Position numbers and translations under genes: made by a program
The notes under the pieces: generated by a model
Seen by the model: only the letters and a program-made list of their open reading frames with translations
The model's database searches: none
Told to the model about the DNA's origin: nothing
In this document: piece by piece, positions 5,936-8,759 of the stretch
How the letters are laid out: each line of letters begins with the position of its first letter
Numbering within the stretch: the stretch's first letter is position 1
Assembly: GCA_028693885.1 (NCBI GenBank)
Contig: JAQUUM010000043.1
Span: 1 to 8,759, forward strand
Length of the DNA stretch: 8,759 nucleotides
Direction: 5' to 3'
Source of the DNA: Bacilli bacterium
GTDB taxonomy: Bacteria > Bacillota_I > Bacilli_A > ML615J-28 > CAG-698

Positions 5936-7115
5936 ATTTTGAAAACATGATTTTTTCATTATTGAACATTTTAGTAAGTACAAAAATTAATAAACCAGTA
6001 TATAAAACATTGCTTACTAATGTAATTACAAAATTTGTCAAATTAAAATTAAATGAAAATATACTAGACATAACATGTACACTATTATAAATTGGGATCG
6101 CATATAAAACTGTATTAGTAGTCGCCCCAGCAAACATTGAAGTTATTCCTAGTAAAAATACTACAATCATCAGTGGCATAACTAAAGTTGTAGCTTCTTT
6201 AACAGATTTAGCAAAAGCTGAAATTATGGATACTAAAGTTATTAGAACTAAAACTGTTGAAGTAATAACAAGCAATAAACCAATATAATCAAGAATTCCA
6301 TAAGCCATTGTTCCAGCTCCCTCCATAGCAGGCCCCATCATTTTAGGTAAAGATAGCATTGTACCTAAAAAACTACTTAAAGCACTGAGAGTTGCTAGAA
6401 CGCTTAAACTTACTATTTTCCCTATTGCCAACTCACTTCTTTTTATAGGAGTTATTAATAAAGTAGCAATAGTACCTCTTTCTTTTTCCCCCGCAATTGA
6501 TTCAGGAGCAAGAGCCATACAACCACTAAACAAAAACGTAATAATCAAGAAAGGCAATAACATTGAAAACATCATTCCAATTACATCTTTCTCATCTGCT
6601 AGGTCATAATCTGCAGCAGCTGCATTAATATCAAATCTATTAGCCATAGAGCTTTCATAAACATCTAGAATGGAAAGAAAGACATTATATAAATTAGTTG
6701 ATTCAGTTTCTGAAGAATTAAAATATATCTCAACGTGTGGTGCGCTTAGTCCACTAAGCGGGTCATAACTTGTTACTTCATTATCAAAATTCTCTGGAAA
6801 AACAATAATCAATTCAGCCGCATTATTAGTTACTAACTCCTTTTTAGAATCAATTTCATTTGATTCTATTTCGAACAAGACAATATTTAATTCTGCTGTT
6901 TCTAAAATATTTTCTACACTTTCAGGATAATTAGCAACATATACCGTTCCAACATAACTATCATCAGGTGTAAAACTAGAACTAATAGCAGGCCCCATAA
7001 AACTATATAAAGAATAGATCATCAAAGCAGGAATAAATAAAGTTGTGATTACTAAGCGGATGTCTTTAAAAAAACGATATAATTCTTTTGAAATAATTGT
7101 TTTAATATTTTTCAC
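5934..7115 (-). CDS. natB: ABC-2 permease, NatB-like
   Basis: A 393-residue membrane protein with the layout of the NatB/ABC2_membrane_3 family: one membrane segment at about 21-40, a large extracytoplasmic domain of about 135 residues (45-178), then a cluster of membrane segments (about 180-203, 235-256, 275-300, 308-330 and 362-382). The coupling segment AGEKERGTIATLLITPIKR (208-226) sits after the second membrane helix, as in NatB. Bacillus NatAB exports Na+; whether this one moves Na+, another ion or a drug is not shown by the sequence. The start is GTG at 7115-7113, overlapping the TAG of the upstream ATPase gene by one base (TAGTG), with AGGTGAAG as a likely SD. ATG starts lie too far inside. 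Last gene of the zupT-natA-natB operon, convergent with guaD. Confidence 0.82.
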   Translation of the reverse strand: MKNIKTIISKELYRFFKDIRLVITTLFIPALMIYSLYSFMGPAISSSFTPDDSYVGTVYVANYPESVENILETAELNIVLFEIESNEIDSKKELVTNNAAELIIVFPENFDNEVTSYDPLSGLSAPHVEIYFNSSETESTNLYNVFLSILDVYESSMANRFDINAAAADYDLADEKDVIGMMFSMLLPFLIITFLFSGCMALAPESIAGEKERGTIATLLITPIKRSELAIGKIVSLSVLATLSALSSFLGTMLSLPKMMGPAMEGAGTMAYGILDYIGLLLVITSTVLVLITLVSIISAFAKSVKEATTLVMPLMIVVFLLGITSMFAGATTNTVLYAIPIYNSVHVMSSIFSFNFNLTNFVITLVSNVLYTGLLIFVLTKMFNNEKIMFSK

Positions 7116-7888
7116 TATTCTTCACCTACTTCCTTTTCATATAAAGTGAAGAATAGATCTTCTAGATTTTCTTTTTGAGTAAGTTTACCTAAGGTATCAC
7201 AAGCTACCATTTTTCCATCAATAATTATTCCAACTCTATCACAAAGTTTTTCTACTAAACTGAATATATGTGTTGAAAGAATAATAGTTTTACCTTTTTC
7301 TTTTAAATCTACCAAAAAATCTGTAACTGTCTTTGCTGTTAAAACATCTAAGCCATTAGTCGGTTCATCAAATATAATGATCTTAGGATCATGAACTATT
7401 GAAATAACTAAAGATATTTTTTGTTTCATTCCTGATGAAAGCTCACCAATTTTAACTTCTGCGAATTTATCAATTCCAAACTTTTTAAATAAACTTTCTT
7501 TTCTTTCATTCTTTGTTTTTTCATCAACATTATGCAATTTTGAAAAGAAATCAAATAAATAATTTGGTGTAAAGAAATCTTCTAACTTTAACTCGCTAGT
7601 TAAAAATCCTAAATCACTTCTTACTTTTGAAGGATCTTTTACAACACTATTACCATTAACATATATATCCCCACTATCAGGTTTAATCAATGTAGAAATC
7701 ATTCTTAAAGTAGTAGTCTTTCCCGCTCCGTTTGGTCCTAACAAACCAAATATTTCGTTTTCATAAGCATCAAAAGACAACCCATTTACAGCAACTTTGA
7801 CTTTTTCATTTGTTTTTTCAATTTTTAACTGTTTCTTTGAAAGCGTAAATGTTTTAGTCACGTTTTCAACTTTTAAAACCTCTTTCAT
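7115..7888 (-). CDS. natA: ABC transporter ATP-binding protein, NatA-like
   Basis: A 257-residue cytoplasmic ATPase. Walker A GPNGAGKTT (51-59), a Q-loop region GFLTSE (94-99) without Gln, signature LSSGMKQK (150-157), Walker B IIIFDE (170-175), NGLD D-loop and H-loop His207 (LSTH). The SxGMKQK signature, the HDPKIIIFDEPT block and the insertion rich in Lys between the first strand and the core (about 17-32) resemble Bacillus NatA, the ATPase of the Na+ exporter NatAB. It pairs with the permease encoded next, which overlaps by one base. The SD AGGGGG (7898-7893) lies four bases before the ATG and shares bases with the stop codon of the upstream ZIP gene. NatA-type assignment is likely, the transported substrate less so. 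Confidence 0.85.
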   Translation of the reverse strand: MKEVLKVENVTKTFTLSKKQLKIEKTNEKVKVAVNGLSFDAYENEIFGLLGPNGAGKTTTLRMISTLIKPDSGDIYVNGNSVVKDPSKVRSDLGFLTSELKLEDFFTPNYLFDFFSKLHNVDEKTKNERKESLFKKFGIDKFAEVKIGELSSGMKQKISLVISIVHDPKIIIFDEPTNGLDVLTAKTVTDFLVDLKEKGKTIILSTHIFSLVEKLCDRVGIIIDGKMVACDTLGKLTQKENLEDLFFTLYEKEVGEE

Positions 7889-7896
7889 TTTTCCCC

Positions 7897-8759
7897 CTAA
7901 AATAATAATAAACTTACTGCCATAATAATCATTCCGCCAACTAACCCATAAATTGCTAAATGAGCTTCCCCATACTCTCTAGCAGCTGGTAATAATTCAT
8001 CTAATGAAATAAATACCATAATCCCCGCAACTGCAGCAAATAAAATTCCAAACAGCGTAACAGATAAGAATGGTAATAGAATTAAAAATCCAATCAAAGC
8101 ACCAACTGGCTCAGCGAGTCCTGATAAAAAAGATAATAAAAATGCTTTTTTCTTACTACCAGTTGCATAATATACCGGAACATAAACTGAAATCCCTTCA
8201 GGAATGTTATGTAATGCAATTGCAATTGTTACACCAATTGCTAAAGTAGGATTTGTTAGTGCAGCAATAAATGTTGCAATTCCTTCAGGAAAATTATGAA
8301 TTCCAATTGCTAAGGCAGTCAGAATTCCCATTCTCATTAATTTTCTTTTTTTAACTTTATTTGCTTTCTCATCTTCACATTCAACTGTAAAACATTCTTT
8401 GTCCTCTAAATTTTCTACTTTTTGAGCTTCGTGCGGATTCTTTGATTCTGGAATAAGTTTATCAATTAAAGCAATTAATCCCATTCCTCCAAAAAATGAT
8501 AGAATAGCAATCCAAGGCCCTGTTTTTTCTCCAAGCCCTTGTTTTAAAGCCTCAAAAGACTCCCCAAGTAATTCAACGAAAGATACATAAATCATAACTC
8601 CAGCTGACATTCCCAAACTTATTGACAAAAACTTCTTACTTGTTGTTTTTGTAAACATCGCAAGAATACTACCAATACCAGTTGAAAGCCCTGCAATTAG
8701 TGTTAGTCCAAAAGCTAAAAGTATACTTTTAAAATCATAATGTGCTACAACATTAAGTA
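7897..8759 (-). CDS. zupT: ZIP family metal transporter, ZupT-like (5' end outside window)
   Basis: The frame is open from the stop at 7897 through the right edge, giving at least 286 residues with no start codon upstream of 8658. An internal ATG at 8658 is a poor start: the 33 codons before it read as the first membrane helix of ZIP proteins, ending FGLTLIAGLSTGIGSILA. The metal site is shown by HNFPEG in helix 4 (codons near 8298-8281) and HNIPEG in helix 5 (near 8211-8194), the binuclear centre of the family. About eight membrane helices are seen, with a cytoplasmic loop between helices 3 and 4 rich in acidic, Lys and Cys residues (8455-8330). It should import Zn2+ and possibly Fe2+, Mn2+ or Co2+. 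First visible gene of an operon with natAB, eight bases downstream. Confidence 0.9.
   Translation of the reverse strand, partial: LNVVAHYDFKSILLAFGLTLIAGLSTGIGSILAMFTKTTSKKFLSISLGMSAGVMIYVSFVELLGESFEALKQGLGEKTGPWIAILSFFGGMGLIALIDKLIPESKNPHEAQKVENLEDKECFTVECEDEKANKVKKRKLMRMGILTALAIGIHNFPEGIATFIAALTNPTLAIGVTIAIALHNIPEGISVYVPVYYATGSKKKAFLLSFLSGLAEPVGALIGFLILLPFLSVTLFGILFAAVAGIMVFISLDELLPAAREYGEAHLAIYGLVGGMIIMAVSLLLF

Noticed and set aside
1..8759. CRISPR array, insertion sequence, prophage, toxin-antitoxin or RNA gene
   Set aside because: No spaced direct repeats, transposase or integrase motifs, terminal inverted repeats or structured RNA were seen on either strand; every gap between genes is under 150 bases and is explained by promoters, leaders and terminators.

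Overview
The window is AT-rich, densely packed bacterial DNA. Genes are separated by a few bases or overlap by one base, SD-type ribosome binding sites precede most starts, and sigma70-type promoters and intrinsic terminators are easy to see. It looks like a low-GC Firmicutes/Mollicutes-related lineage (Acholeplasma-, Izemoplasma- or Erysipelotrichia-like); this placement rests on protein style and composition, not on a database search. Every tryptophan checked is TGG, no in-frame TGA occurs, and all eleven visible stops are TAA or TAG. The standard code therefore applies, with TGA unused here.

Left part (1-2443, minus strand): the 5' tip of a lipoprotein gene with its own promoter and an unusual leader; then a tightly overlapping operon of an ABC ATPase, an ABC-2 permease and the RNA 2H phosphodiesterase ThpR, driven by an extended -10 promoter near 2390. 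A clean terminator separates it from nadE.

Middle (2439-4178): nadE is preceded by only the last ~90 codons of CTP synthase (pyrG). At about 3463-3472 this abruptly meets, head to head, the last ~220 codons of a type III glutamine synthetase on the plus strand. Both genes keep their 3' ends and lose their 5' parts at the same point. This is the signature of an inversion breakpoint or of a chimeric DNA or assembly join, and it is the most important observation in the window.

Right part (4177-8759): a membrane-anchored endonuclease/exonuclease/phosphatase-fold enzyme (minus) is divergent from a guanine deaminase (plus) that has a perfect consensus promoter. Then comes a minus-strand operon of a ZIP metal transporter (running off the right edge), a NatA-like ATPase and a NatB-like permease. 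Convergent gene pairs are separated by hairpin terminators.

Most of the content is ordinary housekeeping and transport. I found no CRISPR array, phage, insertion sequence, rRNA or tRNA, and no convincing unknown defence or biosynthetic system. The notable points are the pyrG/glutamine synthetase junction, the SD-hairpin-ATG leader and the palindrome over the -35 box at the left edge, and three gene starts that differ from the naive open reading frame (guanine deaminase, the EEP protein and the ZIP transporter).
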